NCBI RefSeq assembly: GCF_016918785.1
Contig: NZ_JAFFPT010000079.1
Coordinates: 124,001-188,000 of the forward strand
Direction of reading: 5' to 3'
Origin: Leptospira ainazelensis
GTDB taxonomy: Bacteria; Spirochaetota; Leptospiria; Leptospirales; Leptospiraceae
DNA length: 64,000 nt
Shown: piece after piece, positions 29,528 through 38,260 of the stretch
Position numbering within the stretch: the stretch's first letter is position 1
Layout of the letters: each line of letters begins with the position of its first letter
Notes under the pieces: generated by a model
Databases searched by the model: none
The model's input: only the letters and a program-made list of their open reading frames with translations
What the model was told of the DNA's origin: nothing
Made by a program: the position numbers and the translations under genes

Positions 29528-31483
29528 ATGAAATCAAAACATAAATTATCCGATAAACTTCGTTATCATTTCGACAATTTTATGTCCAAAGGCGGGGGTG
29601 CGGTTTTTGCCGCGCTGATCACCTTATTCTTAATCGCATTTATAACGCTGTCAATCGTACGCGTGTTAGGCGGATGGATTTTTCCGGACGAATCGATCCA
29701 AGGAAAGGGAGAATTTCTTTGGAGGGTATTCTTACAGATCTCCGACGCGGGCGCCGTAGCGGAAGACGGCGAATCCAACTGGTTCAATAAATTCTCCGGA
29801 ATTCTTACCGTATTTTTAGGTCTTGTTCTCTTTTCGAGTTTAGTGGCGTTTATCACAAATCAATTTGATCAGAAGATTCAGGATCTAAGAAAGGGAAAGA
29901 GCGACGTATTAGAATCCGATCATACGATCATCCTTGGGTTCGGAGTCCGAGTCGTTGAAATCATCAAGGAACTCATTGAAGCGAATTCATCCGAGTCCAG
30001 AGCGGTTGTAGTCATCCTTGCGGAAGAAGACAAGGAAACAATGGACGATTTTCTCGCTGAAAATCTCACCGATCGCAAAACGACAAAAGTGATCACACGT
30101 TCGGGAACCCCGTCGAGTTTACATTCTCTGAGAAAAGTGAACGCAAAAGAAGCGAAGTCCGTTTTAGTTCTAAACGCTTCCAGCGACGAAGAATCCAAAG
30201 AAGGAAGATCCATCGGAGACGCAAAAGTATTAAAATCGTTGATGGCATTGGTCGCCCTCGGACAAGGCAACGAACTTCCTCCCATAGTCGCCGAACTTTA
30301 CGGAGAAGAAAATCGCCGGATCGCGCAGGAACTCTCGGCTTCGATTCAAGTGATGGATGAAAGAAACATTCTGGCCAAACTTCTGGTACAAACGTCCAGA
30401 ACTTCCGGACTCGCCGTCGTCTATTCCAACTTAGTCGGTTTCGAAGGGGACGAGATCTATTTTTACAAACCTAAAAACGGTTGGAACGGCCTTCCGTTTC
30501 AAGAAATTTCATTTCGGTTTAACGAATCCGTTCCTTTGGGATTTAGAAAAGAGGACGGGGACATCATCCTAAATCCTCCCGCGAGTTATATACCCGGAGA
30601 CGAGGAAGACGCCGTACTTTTAGCGGAAGACGATTCTAAAATCCGTTACTCCGAGAACGCGGTAGCAAATCCGAGAGACTTTCAGATCCCGAAGAAGAAA
30701 CGTTCCAACCCGATCGACAAACAATTGATCGTGGGATGGAATTCGAAAAGTCCGCTCATAGTGGAAGAATACGCAAAGTTCGTGGCGCCCGGCTCTACGA
30801 TCGATCTTTTGGTAAAACAGATCGACGACGACTTTAAAAGTTCCGTCGTTCGACTAAAGAAAAAATATCCAAAAATCACGTTACGCTCCTTTCAAGCTGA
30901 TCTTTCCCAGGAATCCGTGATGAAAAGACTCGCTCCGGAATCTTACGATTCCGTAATATTCTTAGCCGAAGAAAAAGAAAACATAGAGGAAGTGGACGCT
31001 CAAACGATTTCCTTGCTTTTACGCTTCCGTCAGTATTTCAAACGATATTCGTTTAAAACCGGAAACCAGCCGACGACTCAGTTGATCACGGAGATCATGA
31101 ATTCGGAAAACACGGAGATTGTTTTAGAAACCGGAGTCAAGGATTTCCTGATTTCCAATCAATTCGTTTCGAAGATGATGGCTCAAGTTTCTCAAGAGCC
31201 CGACGTTATGCGCGTTTATGAGAATCTTTTCAGCCCCGAAGGAAGCGAAATCTACCTCAAACCCGTTTCTTTGTATTTCGAAAACGCTTCCCAGGTTCTT
31301 TCTTTTGCGGATTGTGCGAGCGCGGCGCTCAAACGGGGAGAAACTTGTTTCGGAATCAGAATCGCATCCGAAGAGAAAGACGAGGAAAAAGGATACGGAG
31401 TACACCTCATTCCTCCAAAGAACACTCAATTCTCCATCCGACCGGAAGATTCCTTGATCGTGTTGGCGGAAGACCAGACGTAA
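29528..31483 (+). CDS. CASTOR/POLLUX-like ion channel with RCK/TrkA-N domains
   Basis: 651 residues from ATG 29528; a TTG at 29492 would add 12 residues not expected for the family. Two membrane helices (about 24-48 and 88-112) flank a pore-loop-like segment with ISDAGAV, then a Rossmann NAD-type domain (HTIILGFGVRVVEIIKELIEA, VVVILAEEDKETMDDF) and a second RCK-like half beginning near LIVGWNSKSPLIVEEY. This matches the bacterial relatives of plant CASTOR/POLLUX cation channels; it would form a gated tetrameric channel in the inner membrane. Ion and ligand cannot be told. A GNRA-loop terminator follows. Confidence 0.88.
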   Translation: MKSKHKLSDKLRYHFDNFMSKGGGAVFAALITLFLIAFITLSIVRVLGGWIFPDESIQGKGEFLWRVFLQISDAGAVAEDGESNWFNKFSGILTVFLGLVLFSSLVAFITNQFDQKIQDLRKGKSDVLESDHTIILGFGVRVVEIIKELIEANSSESRAVVVILAEEDKETMDDFLAENLTDRKTTKVITRSGTPSSLHSLRKVNAKEAKSVLVLNASSDEESKEGRSIGDAKVLKSLMALVALGQGNELPPIVAELYGEENRRIAQELSASIQVMDERNILAKLLVQTSRTSGLAVVYSNLVGFEGDEIYFYKPKNGWNGLPFQEISFRFNESVPLGFRKEDGDIILNPPASYIPGDEEDAVLLAEDDSKIRYSENAVANPRDFQIPKKKRSNPIDKQLIVGWNSKSPLIVEEYAKFVAPGSTIDLLVKQIDDDFKSSVVRLKKKYPKITLRSFQADLSQESVMKRLAPESYDSVIFLAEEKENIEEVDAQTISLLLRFRQYFKRYSFKTGNQPTTQLITEIMNSENTEIVLETGVKDFLISNQFVSKMMAQVSQEPDVMRVYENLFSPEGSEIYLKPVSLYFENASQVLSFADCASAALKRGETCFGIRIASEEKDEEKGYGVHLIPPKNTQFSIRPEDSLIVLAEDQT

Positions 31484-31496
31484 GCTCTTTTCACCT

Positions 31497-31514
31497 CGGA
31501 GTCGAAAGACTCCG
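31497..31514 (+). terminator. Hairpin terminator after the channel gene
   Basis: Stem CGGAGTC (31497-31503) and GACTCCG (31508-31514) around a GAAA tetraloop, 13 bases past the stop codon, followed by TTTGCTTCT. Short but stable. Confidence 0.75.
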
Positions 31515-31757
31515 TTTGCTTCTAAAAAAACAAGATCGTAATCCTGATTGGATCTTGCTGATTGCAATCCATTCTTCAACATTTATGTTAGGCGATGAGT
31601 CTCCGGAAAGGATAAAAACAAAAAATGGATTCAAAACCTAAACGCGAGTTCCGAATTCTTTTCTACAAAAACTAAAAAATCGATTCCAAGCTGAAAAATA
31701 TCTTTCTTTTGTCTGTTGGTTTGTGTGTTACGAATACAATTTATTAAAGCGAAATGA

Positions 31758-32753
31758 ATGATGATTCCTCTCATACCTTCACTCTACAACTTACAGCGCG
31801 TCCCAAAACCTGATCTTACTTTTTCGGAAAGATCGAGCTATAAGAACCTGCCCCAGTTTTGGAACAGATTCTTATATAAAATCCAGTTTATCCTTCTATC
31901 CGGTTATTTTTTATTCTCCTGCGAGAACATGGGAACGGATCAGGTTCGGGGGAAAGAGGCGATTCAGGAGATTCAAAAAGAAATCCTTAATATTTCCATC
32001 TATGAATTGTTGGGAAGACCTCGAACAAATTCCTCTTCGTCTTGCGGCAGCGCTTCGATAGAATCGGCGATTACCGAATTGGAATTGAACGATCAATTCG
32101 CTTCGGCGCAAACACTCAGTCCACTTTCCAATTCTAATCCATCCTTTCAAATTTCAGGAAGTATTTCCGGAAACACAGACGTGGACGTCTTTCGATTTTT
32201 CAGCTTATTTATAGGGACCGCACAATTCAAACTCGTATCAGGTTCCGCCCTTTGTAGAATCAGTTTCGGTGTGGACGAAAGCGGAAACCTTTCAGCCTTT
32301 CCGACCGGACCCAATTCGATCCTACCACTGGGCGCCTCCGAATTCCATACGGTCGGACCAAGTCCGATCGAGTCGGTCTATGTAGATTGCCAAGGACTCG
32401 CGGGTCAGGATTATCAAATTTCAGTCGGCTTGCCGAACGAAACTCCGAGCGTATATTCGGGATTGAGTTCGGGCCAAGACTTTCTTGCATCCTTGGGTTC
32501 GCCCGATTATTTTACGGCGGCTTTAGGAATCGAAGAATCCAAATCGTATACGCGACATTCTCTCAATCGTTGTCTAAACGCGATTCGAACGACGGGGCAC
32601 TTTATAGCGATCGAAAAATACAACGTTTCAAACGTTAGTTGCGGTTCTCAAAGGCTCACGTATGAAGTCGGTCGTATCCTACTCTTAAAATCGGATTGCA
32701 CCTTGGAACAGACAAAAGGCGATTGGAATAAGATCTACGGAACCGGTCAGTAA
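31758..32753 (+). CDS. Putative lipoprotein with repeat-derived N-terminal leader
   Basis: 331 residues as drawn. The hydrophobic run FILLSGYFLFSCENM at about residues 44-58 is a lipobox, but it is preceded by some 43 polar residues, unusual for a lipoprotein. Those residues are encoded by a dispersed inverted repeat (GTCCCAAAAC at 31800, relative at 31853-31865), so the true start may be a non-ATG codon nearer the hydrophobic run. The mature part is Ser/Asn-rich and beta-like with four or five cysteines, including a segment like the bacterial pre-peptidase C-terminal fold (ISGSISGNTDVDVFRFFSLF). Function is unknown. Confidence 0.65.
   Translation: MMIPLIPSLYNLQRVPKPDLTFSERSSYKNLPQFWNRFLYKIQFILLSGYFLFSCENMGTDQVRGKEAIQEIQKEILNISIYELLGRPRTNSSSSCGSASIESAITELELNDQFASAQTLSPLSNSNPSFQISGSISGNTDVDVFRFFSLFIGTAQFKLVSGSALCRISFGVDESGNLSAFPTGPNSILPLGASEFHTVGPSPIESVYVDCQGLAGQDYQISVGLPNETPSVYSGLSSGQDFLASLGSPDYFTAALGIEESKSYTRHSLNRCLNAIRTTGHFIAIEKYNVSNVSCGSQRLTYEVGRILLLKSDCTLEQTKGDWNKIYGTGQ
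31800..31865. repeat. Dispersed inverted repeat inside a CDS start
   Basis: GTCCCAAAAC at 31800-31809 is the near inverse of GTTTTGGAAC at 31856-31865. The right half (31840-31865, starting ATAAGAACCT) matches 37037-37062 on the opposite strand in 23 of 26 positions. Confidence 0.75.
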
Positions 32754-32770
32754 ACCTTTATGGAAAGATC

Positions 32771-33484
32771 TTATATTACCTTATCGAAATAATTCAAAAA
32801 AGGCTGAAGAATCTTATAAGAATCGATCGTGTTCTTGATGAAATTTTTGGAAAGAATATCGGAGTCTTTTTGCTGTTTTTCTACGATGTAACTCGTATAT
32901 TGAATCCATTCCAGATCGGGATGTCCTTTGGAAAAACCTCTCGGCGCCGTATTCAGTTTCATATCCGAAAGACCGCCGAATTCCTTTTCGATTTTTTTAT
33001 CCTGGACGATCTTTTTAAATATATTCGAATTTTCTAAAATAGTCTCGCGAACTTTTCTCAATATCTTCGGATCGGGCATATACAATCCTCCGGCGATAAA
33101 GGACTGATCCCCCGGTTGGATATGAATATAAAAAAGAGGTCTTCCTAAATCCTTGCCACCGGCGCCGATACTTGCGCCGAAATTGATTTTATAAGGTTCC
33201 TTATTTTTGGAAAATCGAACGTCCCGATAGATTCGAAAGATACATTTTTTGGGATCCACTCCCGCGAGATTCGGATTGACCTTTGCAAGACCGATCACAA
33301 GTTCCGAGATTAAGTTTTCAAAATCGTTTTTAGCTTCGGTAAAAAGAAGTTTATTTTTTTCCAGCCAAGGTTTGTTGTTATTCTTCGCTATTTTTTTTAG
33401 GAAATCGAGAGTGGATGGTTGTAACATAAAAGACCTTGCCGATAAGGTTCGATTCGAATCCGGATCGATCAAGTCAAAATTCAT
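32771..33484 (-). CDS. DUF2461 / TIGR02453 family protein
   Basis: 237 residues from ATG 33484, chosen for its GAGGAAGTAAGA ribosome site; the frame opens earlier at 33541. Family features are MLQPSTLDFLKKIAKNNNKPWLEKNK, FRIYRDVRFSKNKEPYKINFGASIG and FYIHIQPGDQSFIAGGLYMPDP. These are cytoplasmic proteins of unassigned activity widely distributed in bacteria and fungi. It converges on the lipoprotein gene 17 bases away. Confidence 0.85.
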   Translation of the reverse strand: MNFDLIDPDSNRTLSARSFMLQPSTLDFLKKIAKNNNKPWLEKNKLLFTEAKNDFENLISELVIGLAKVNPNLAGVDPKKCIFRIYRDVRFSKNKEPYKINFGASIGAGGKDLGRPLFYIHIQPGDQSFIAGGLYMPDPKILRKVRETILENSNIFKKIVQDKKIEKEFGGLSDMKLNTAPRGFSKGHPDLEWIQYTSYIVEKQQKDSDILSKNFIKNTIDSYKILQPFLNYFDKVI

Positions 33485-33622
33485 TCTTACTTCCTCGTCG
33501 GTTTTTCGTTTCCGGCCCGATAATAAGATTGTATCTATCACAAGGATTAGATCCGCTCCATAAAACGAAAGTAAGAAGTTCCGATGAAAACCTCTTACTG
33601 TTTCCGGAAAAAAGAAAAATCC

Positions 33623-34576
33623 TTATTTCTTCTTTGAAAGAAACAAATCCAAATCTTTCGCCGACTGTTCCGGTATTTCCTCCATAGGAATGTGACCCGC
33701 ACCTTCATAAACGACGAACTGCGCGTTTGGGAGATCCCGTTTCCAATTTGGAAAATATTCAAAACTCAGCCAATGGTCTTCGGTTCCCCACATCACCAAA
33801 GTAGGAGTTCGAATTTCAGAAATCCGTTTTCCCATTTCCTCGTTCTGAAAACCTTCCCTTTGTTCTTTGAAAATTTTGACGATCGCGGATCGATTCCCTT
33901 TTTTCATAGAAAGATCCACGTATCGTTCTTCCACCTCGTCTTTAAGTCGACTCGGATCCCCGTATGCCTGACTGACGCCTCTACTCACCACAAAACGCGG
34001 AGTGGAAACTTTCATCAAAGGTTGTATCAAAGGATGACTTCCAATGGCGACTAACTCAGGCAACGGTTGCGGATAACCTACCGAATCTATAAGAACTAGT
34101 TTTTCCACTCGGTTCGGATATTCAAGAGCGTATCTCCAGGATATAAAACCTCCTAAAGAATTTCCTACCAGATGAAATTTTTCGACTTTTAGACGTTTCC
34201 TAAATGTTTCCAAAAGAAGAATCATACCTTCCGTTTTTAAGACCGAATCGTCCTCTCCTATCTCCGTCAAACCGTGACCGGGAAGATCCAAACGAACGAC
34301 ACGATATCGGTTCTTTAAGATCGCGGCCCAAGCGTCCCAGGTATGCAAAGAAGAACAGACTCCGTGCAAAAGAACGATCACCGGTCCCTCCCCTTCATCG
34401 CGGTAATGGAGGTTTACGTTTTCAATCGTCATAAACTCGGATTCCGAATTTGTATACTTCGCTTTTAATTCTTCCAAAGGAATCGAACCGACTCCAAAAA
34501 ATTTACAGGAACTCAAAACAAAGGTAATCAATAGAATCGAAATTCTACATTGTAAAAAAGAGACATTCAGTATCAT
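33623..34576 (-). CDS. Lipid-anchored alpha/beta hydrolase
   Basis: 317 residues. Signal peptide with lipobox (LLITFVLSSC, Cys24). The catalytic domain shows VIVLLHGVCSSLHTW (oxyanion), LDLPGHGLT, the nucleophile elbow GNSLGG with Ser, PTLVMWGTEDHWL carrying the acid, and EGAGHIPMEE with the histidine. This is the epoxide hydrolase/haloalkane-type or lipase-like alpha/beta fold; substrate unknown, periplasm-facing lipoprotein by inference. It stands alone on the strand with a methylase gene behind it. Confidence 0.87.
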   Translation of the reverse strand: MILNVSFLQCRISILLITFVLSSCKFFGVGSIPLEELKAKYTNSESEFMTIENVNLHYRDEGEGPVIVLLHGVCSSLHTWDAWAAILKNRYRVVRLDLPGHGLTEIGEDDSVLKTEGMILLLETFRKRLKVEKFHLVGNSLGGFISWRYALEYPNRVEKLVLIDSVGYPQPLPELVAIGSHPLIQPLMKVSTPRFVVSRGVSQAYGDPSRLKDEVEERYVDLSMKKGNRSAIVKIFKEQREGFQNEEMGKRISEIRTPTLVMWGTEDHWLSFEYFPNWKRDLPNAQFVVYEGAGHIPMEEIPEQSAKDLDLFLSKKK

Positions 34577-34693
34577 AATATTCTCATACGTTAGTTACGT
34601 CTGTGAAAGCCAAAGGAAACGGATCGATTTCGTAAAGAATTTTTTTGACCCCGAAAGAGGTTTTGGAAGGTCGATTTGGAAGAAAGTAAGAGG

Positions 34694-36331
34694 TTAAATC
34701 ATCTCGGCGCTAAAAATAGAATCGATTCTTTGAATGATTTTTATTTCTTTTTCCGCGAATGGCCGCGCGGTTTTGAGATCGGAAACTAAAATTTTCAATT
34801 CGTTTTGTAAGGTTTGGTCGAATTTTCGAAAGTCGGGAACTGAAAGTGAATTGAGATCTCCGGGTTCCGCTTTCCAGAGACCCCTTGCATATTCTCTTCT
34901 TCTTGTTTCTAAATCTTTTTTAGAATCGGAAGAAATCAGATAGGCATAAACTGCGTCCACCCATTCCTCCATACCGGGAGCGGGTGTAAATCCGTGAAAA
35001 CAGGTTAAGTGAACTACGTTGCTAAAATTTCTTACGATTCGAATTTCGTTTCGATGAAAACTGGATGCGAGAATCGAACAGGAAGACTTTGCCTCCTGAC
35101 TATACCAATTTTTCCTTCTTGAAGGAAGAAAGCGACGGTCGACTCCCTTGGTAAGACCGCTCTCCAGATACTTCCTCAAGGCGGACGATTCGTTCGGATC
35201 AAATTCGTTTCTTACGTCCAAAAGCCAGACCTTGGCCCCCTTTCTACTCAACTCCTCCCAATCGGAATATAAGAATATTCTATTTCTCGCATATTGTGAT
35301 TTTGGAATACAGGTTCTGAAGAATTTCTCAGGAATTCCGGATTGTTCCACCATCGTTTTTGTAAAAAGGAAAAAATCGTTGTCCCCGGTTGCGATCCCTC
35401 TCGTAAACTTTCCGAATTCCAAGAGGGGAACTCGAAGATCGGAGGAGTTTTCATGAGAATCGTTTTTTCTTTCCAGAAGATAAGTTTTCTTTTCCATACG
35501 GTGAAAGATCGGACTCCACTTTGCCTCCGGATCCGGAAACGGGATCCACTCGGTTTCGATCGATTCAACGGCTCCGGAAACAAGTTTGGACTTACCGGTA
35601 AAAAAACCGGGTTTCAACCTGGCCCATTTGAATCCGGATTTTTTTTCCTTCCCTGAATTTTCCAAAAGAAGAATACAAGAACTCGTAACGGCCTCGTCAA
35701 AAAGACTGTCTTGAGGAGATAAAAGAAAAAGAGAATGAAGATGACCCGATTTTCTGAGTGCGGTCTTGATGAACACTCCGTAACCGGAGTTAAAAAAGTC
35801 CTGAGGAACTAAAAACGCGGCCCTTCCGCCGACGCTAATCATATTCAAACATTTTAATAGAAAAAAGACATAGAGATTCGCCGTTCCCGGAAGTTTGGTT
35901 TCCAAGTCTCCGGCAAATCGTTTATTCAATTCTTTGGAATAAATTCTATCGTTTATCTTCTTGTAAGGCGGATTACAAAGGATCACGTCGAATTTATGCT
36001 CGGGAGTTTGTAATAGAAAATCCTGATCGAAAAAATGAAGGGAGCCGTAACGAGTGACTTTGTCTTCTAAGGAAGACTTACTGGATTCTAAACATTGAGG
36101 ATCGAGATCAAAACCGAACCATTCAGCTTTGAGATCAGGTCGTTTATCAAGAAGACTGGAAAAAAAGACTCCGTTTCCGATCGCGGGGTCCAGTATACGT
36201 TTTGAATTTTCTGGAGAGGAAATTTTTTCCGCGCCGAGAACCCAATCAACCAGGAAATCCGCTACTTTTTCGGGAGTAAAAAACTGTCCTAGAAATTTAT
36301 TTTTTATTTTTCGATTTGCCTCTTGAGACAT
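34694..36331 (-). CDS. N6-adenine DNA methyltransferase, TaqI-like (orphan)
   Basis: 545 residues. Order of motifs X-I-IV fits gamma-class N6-adenine methylases: [15 protein letters not shown] (14-28, motif X), ILDPAIGNG (46-54, SAM-binding motif I), FGFDLDPQC (motif II) and CNPPY (119-123, catalytic motif IV). A C-terminal part (about 290-480) resembles the target recognition region of TaqI-type enzymes ([15 protein letters not shown], later [15 protein letters not shown]). No restriction endonuclease or specificity gene is adjacent, so it is an orphan methylase or a single-chain IIG relic without a visible nuclease domain. It starts at ATG 36331. Confidence 0.87.
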   Translation of the reverse strand: MSQEANRKIKNKFLGQFFTPEKVADFLVDWVLGAEKISSPENSKRILDPAIGNGVFFSSLLDKRPDLKAEWFGFDLDPQCLESSKSSLEDKVTRYGSLHFFDQDFLLQTPEHKFDVILCNPPYKKINDRIYSKELNKRFAGDLETKLPGTANLYVFFLLKCLNMISVGGRAAFLVPQDFFNSGYGVFIKTALRKSGHLHSLFLLSPQDSLFDEAVTSSCILLLENSGKEKKSGFKWARLKPGFFTGKSKLVSGAVESIETEWIPFPDPEAKWSPIFHRMEKKTYLLERKNDSHENSSDLRVPLLEFGKFTRGIATGDNDFFLFTKTMVEQSGIPEKFFRTCIPKSQYARNRIFLYSDWEELSRKGAKVWLLDVRNEFDPNESSALRKYLESGLTKGVDRRFLPSRRKNWYSQEAKSSCSILASSFHRNEIRIVRNFSNVVHLTCFHGFTPAPGMEEWVDAVYAYLISSDSKKDLETRRREYARGLWKAEPGDLNSLSVPDFRKFDQTLQNELKILVSDLKTARPFAEKEIKIIQRIDSIFSAEMI

Positions 36332-37129
36332 TTATACCGTGCAATTCCAAATCTTTCGCCGATCGAACGAATGCAATTTTTTACATACAAACGTCGTTTT
36401 GAAAGCTAACGTCTGTTATAGACAAAAATTTCAGATCCTAAGATGCTAACAACCAGTAATTTAATTGCATAGTATTACGGCCATTAGGTGAAAATGAGTA
36501 TACTATAAGTCATACTATAAATCGGGAATTATTCGATTAGAACTATCCTATTGTGGTGTGTATACAAAAAGATTAAGCGAAATGGGATGGATATTTTTTC
36601 GACTTTGGTTTCCAGGAGTTCGGTAAAAAATATCCGATTGAATTTATGTATTTTTATACCGTCGAATCATGAAAAGGTATCAATCAAGTTTTTTCTGAAT
36701 CAAATATTCTCACTTCTTCTTTCGGTAATTTGCATCGTTCTTTTAGATCGATTTATATCGGCGTTATGCGCTCTATAAATTCACATTTATAGACGAATCC
36801 TTAATATCTTTTCCGAGTAGTTTCAAAATTCGACCGATTTCGGTTTTTTTTAGATGATAGACTCAGATATTGTGAAACGCGGTTTTTTCATGGAAAGATG
36901 TGAGATAACGTTCCATTGAATTGTTAAGCGAACTCAAATCGGTTGGAATTGATTCCGTCGACGACAAAATACTACTTAGGGCGTTTAGAACGCTTACCTG
37001 AGTAAGTGGAAATCTGAAACGTTGAACTTACTAAGCGTCCCAAAACTGGGAGAGGTTCTTATTTCAATGGATACAAAGAAGGGTTGTGTGGACTTTTATA
37101 GGAATCTACCAATTGAAAGAATAACAAAA
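36332..37129. other. 800-base region without a supported gene
   Basis: AT-rich. A 75-codon plus frame at 36551-36778 (hydrophobic end FFLNQIFSLLLSVICIVLLDRFI) lacks a ribosome site and may be a gene remnant. A dispersed repeat lies at 37037-37062 (minus orientation), matching the one in the lipoprotein leader at 31840-31865. No RNA gene is recognised. Confidence 0.45.
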
Positions 37130-38104
37130 TTACTGCGAGATCCGATCTCCATTCTCCTTAATTCCGAGTTTTTTTAGAATCAGAGTTTCGAGCGAATCCG
37201 ATTTTTGTTTTCGAACTTCTTCCAAAGGAGTTCGTCCGTGTGTATCTGCGAGGCTCGGATCGGCTCCGAGTTCCAAAAGTTTCTGAGCCAAGCCCGTTCT
37301 CTTTTTGAGAATCGCTTGTAAAAGAGGAGAGATTCCTTCTGCGTTTCTTTGGTTCACGTTTGTTCCCGACTTTATGAGAAGATCTACGATTCTAAAATCC
37401 GTCTCCGATTCTTCCGCGAGAAAATGAAGCGCGTTATCAGCTCCCAATTGAATCGTCTTACCCTCCGAATGAGCTTCGTGTAAACGACTTGTGTAATCCG
37501 GCTTTGCATTGTGTTTTAAGAGAAATTCTACGATGGGAAAATTTTGTATGGAAGCGCCGGCTCCACAGGCGAGGAAAAGAGGAAATTCTTCCGGAGCGCC
37601 TTTATCAAAGTTCACGTCGGCCTGATTTTCGATCAGAAACTGGACAAGAACTAAGTTCCCGTGACGGATCGCAACGTTCAGAACGGATACGGGCGCCGTT
37701 TTTCCGGATGAATCGATCTTGGAAAAATATTCTATCTTGGCTCCGGATTCGATCAGACGTTTTGGAACCGCGAGGTCGTCGATGTCCAAAACCTTTACGT
37801 CTAAAAGTCCGGAAAGACTTTCGGAAAGGACGGAACTCCCGTCTTTATCCTGAGCGTTCACGTCGGCTCCGGCACGAATCAAAACCTCCACGATCTCAGG
37901 TCTGTGATCTGCGATCATAAGCGCGGTTTTTCCCCGAGAATCTTTTGCATCTACAGTCGCTCCGGCTTGGAGAAGGATCTGCATTTTTTTAGGATCTCCT
38001 TCTTGAACCGATCTCAAGAACTCGTTGTCCAAGACCGGATCCGCGGAAAGTAGGAAGGGAAATATGAGAATGAGACAGGGGATTTTGCGAATTGTAGAAA
38101 TCAT
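37130..38104 (-). CDS. Exported ankyrin-repeat protein
   Basis: 324 residues. Signal peptide MISTIRKIPCLILIFPFLLSADP, then about seven ankyrin-type units between residues 27 and 310, for example KKMQILLQAGATVDAKDSRGKTALMIAD, EVLIRAGADVNAQDKDGSS and AQKLLELGADPSLADTHGRTPLEE. No catalytic domain is present. Periplasmic ankyrin proteins bind partner proteins; the partner is unknown. ATG 38104; the neighbouring amidase is transcribed divergently, so the 156-base gap holds both promoters. Confidence 0.88.
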   Translation of the reverse strand: MISTIRKIPCLILIFPFLLSADPVLDNEFLRSVQEGDPKKMQILLQAGATVDAKDSRGKTALMIADHRPEIVEVLIRAGADVNAQDKDGSSVLSESLSGLLDVKVLDIDDLAVPKRLIESGAKIEYFSKIDSSGKTAPVSVLNVAIRHGNLVLVQFLIENQADVNFDKGAPEEFPLFLACGAGASIQNFPIVEFLLKHNAKPDYTSRLHEAHSEGKTIQLGADNALHFLAEESETDFRIVDLLIKSGTNVNQRNAEGISPLLQAILKKRTGLAQKLLELGADPSLADTHGRTPLEEVRKQKSDSLETLILKKLGIKENGDRISQ

Positions 38105-38260
38105 TGTTGTTTTAAAAGACCGTTTCTAATTATTAGATCGGATTTCCGACGGTTGTATATCCACATTTTTAGAACCCCTTTTTTCTCGGAATCCTAAAAA
38201 CGCCCTTTTTATCTTGACCCGCGATTCTTTCCGGAGTTCCTCTTGTTTCGGAGTTGGATC

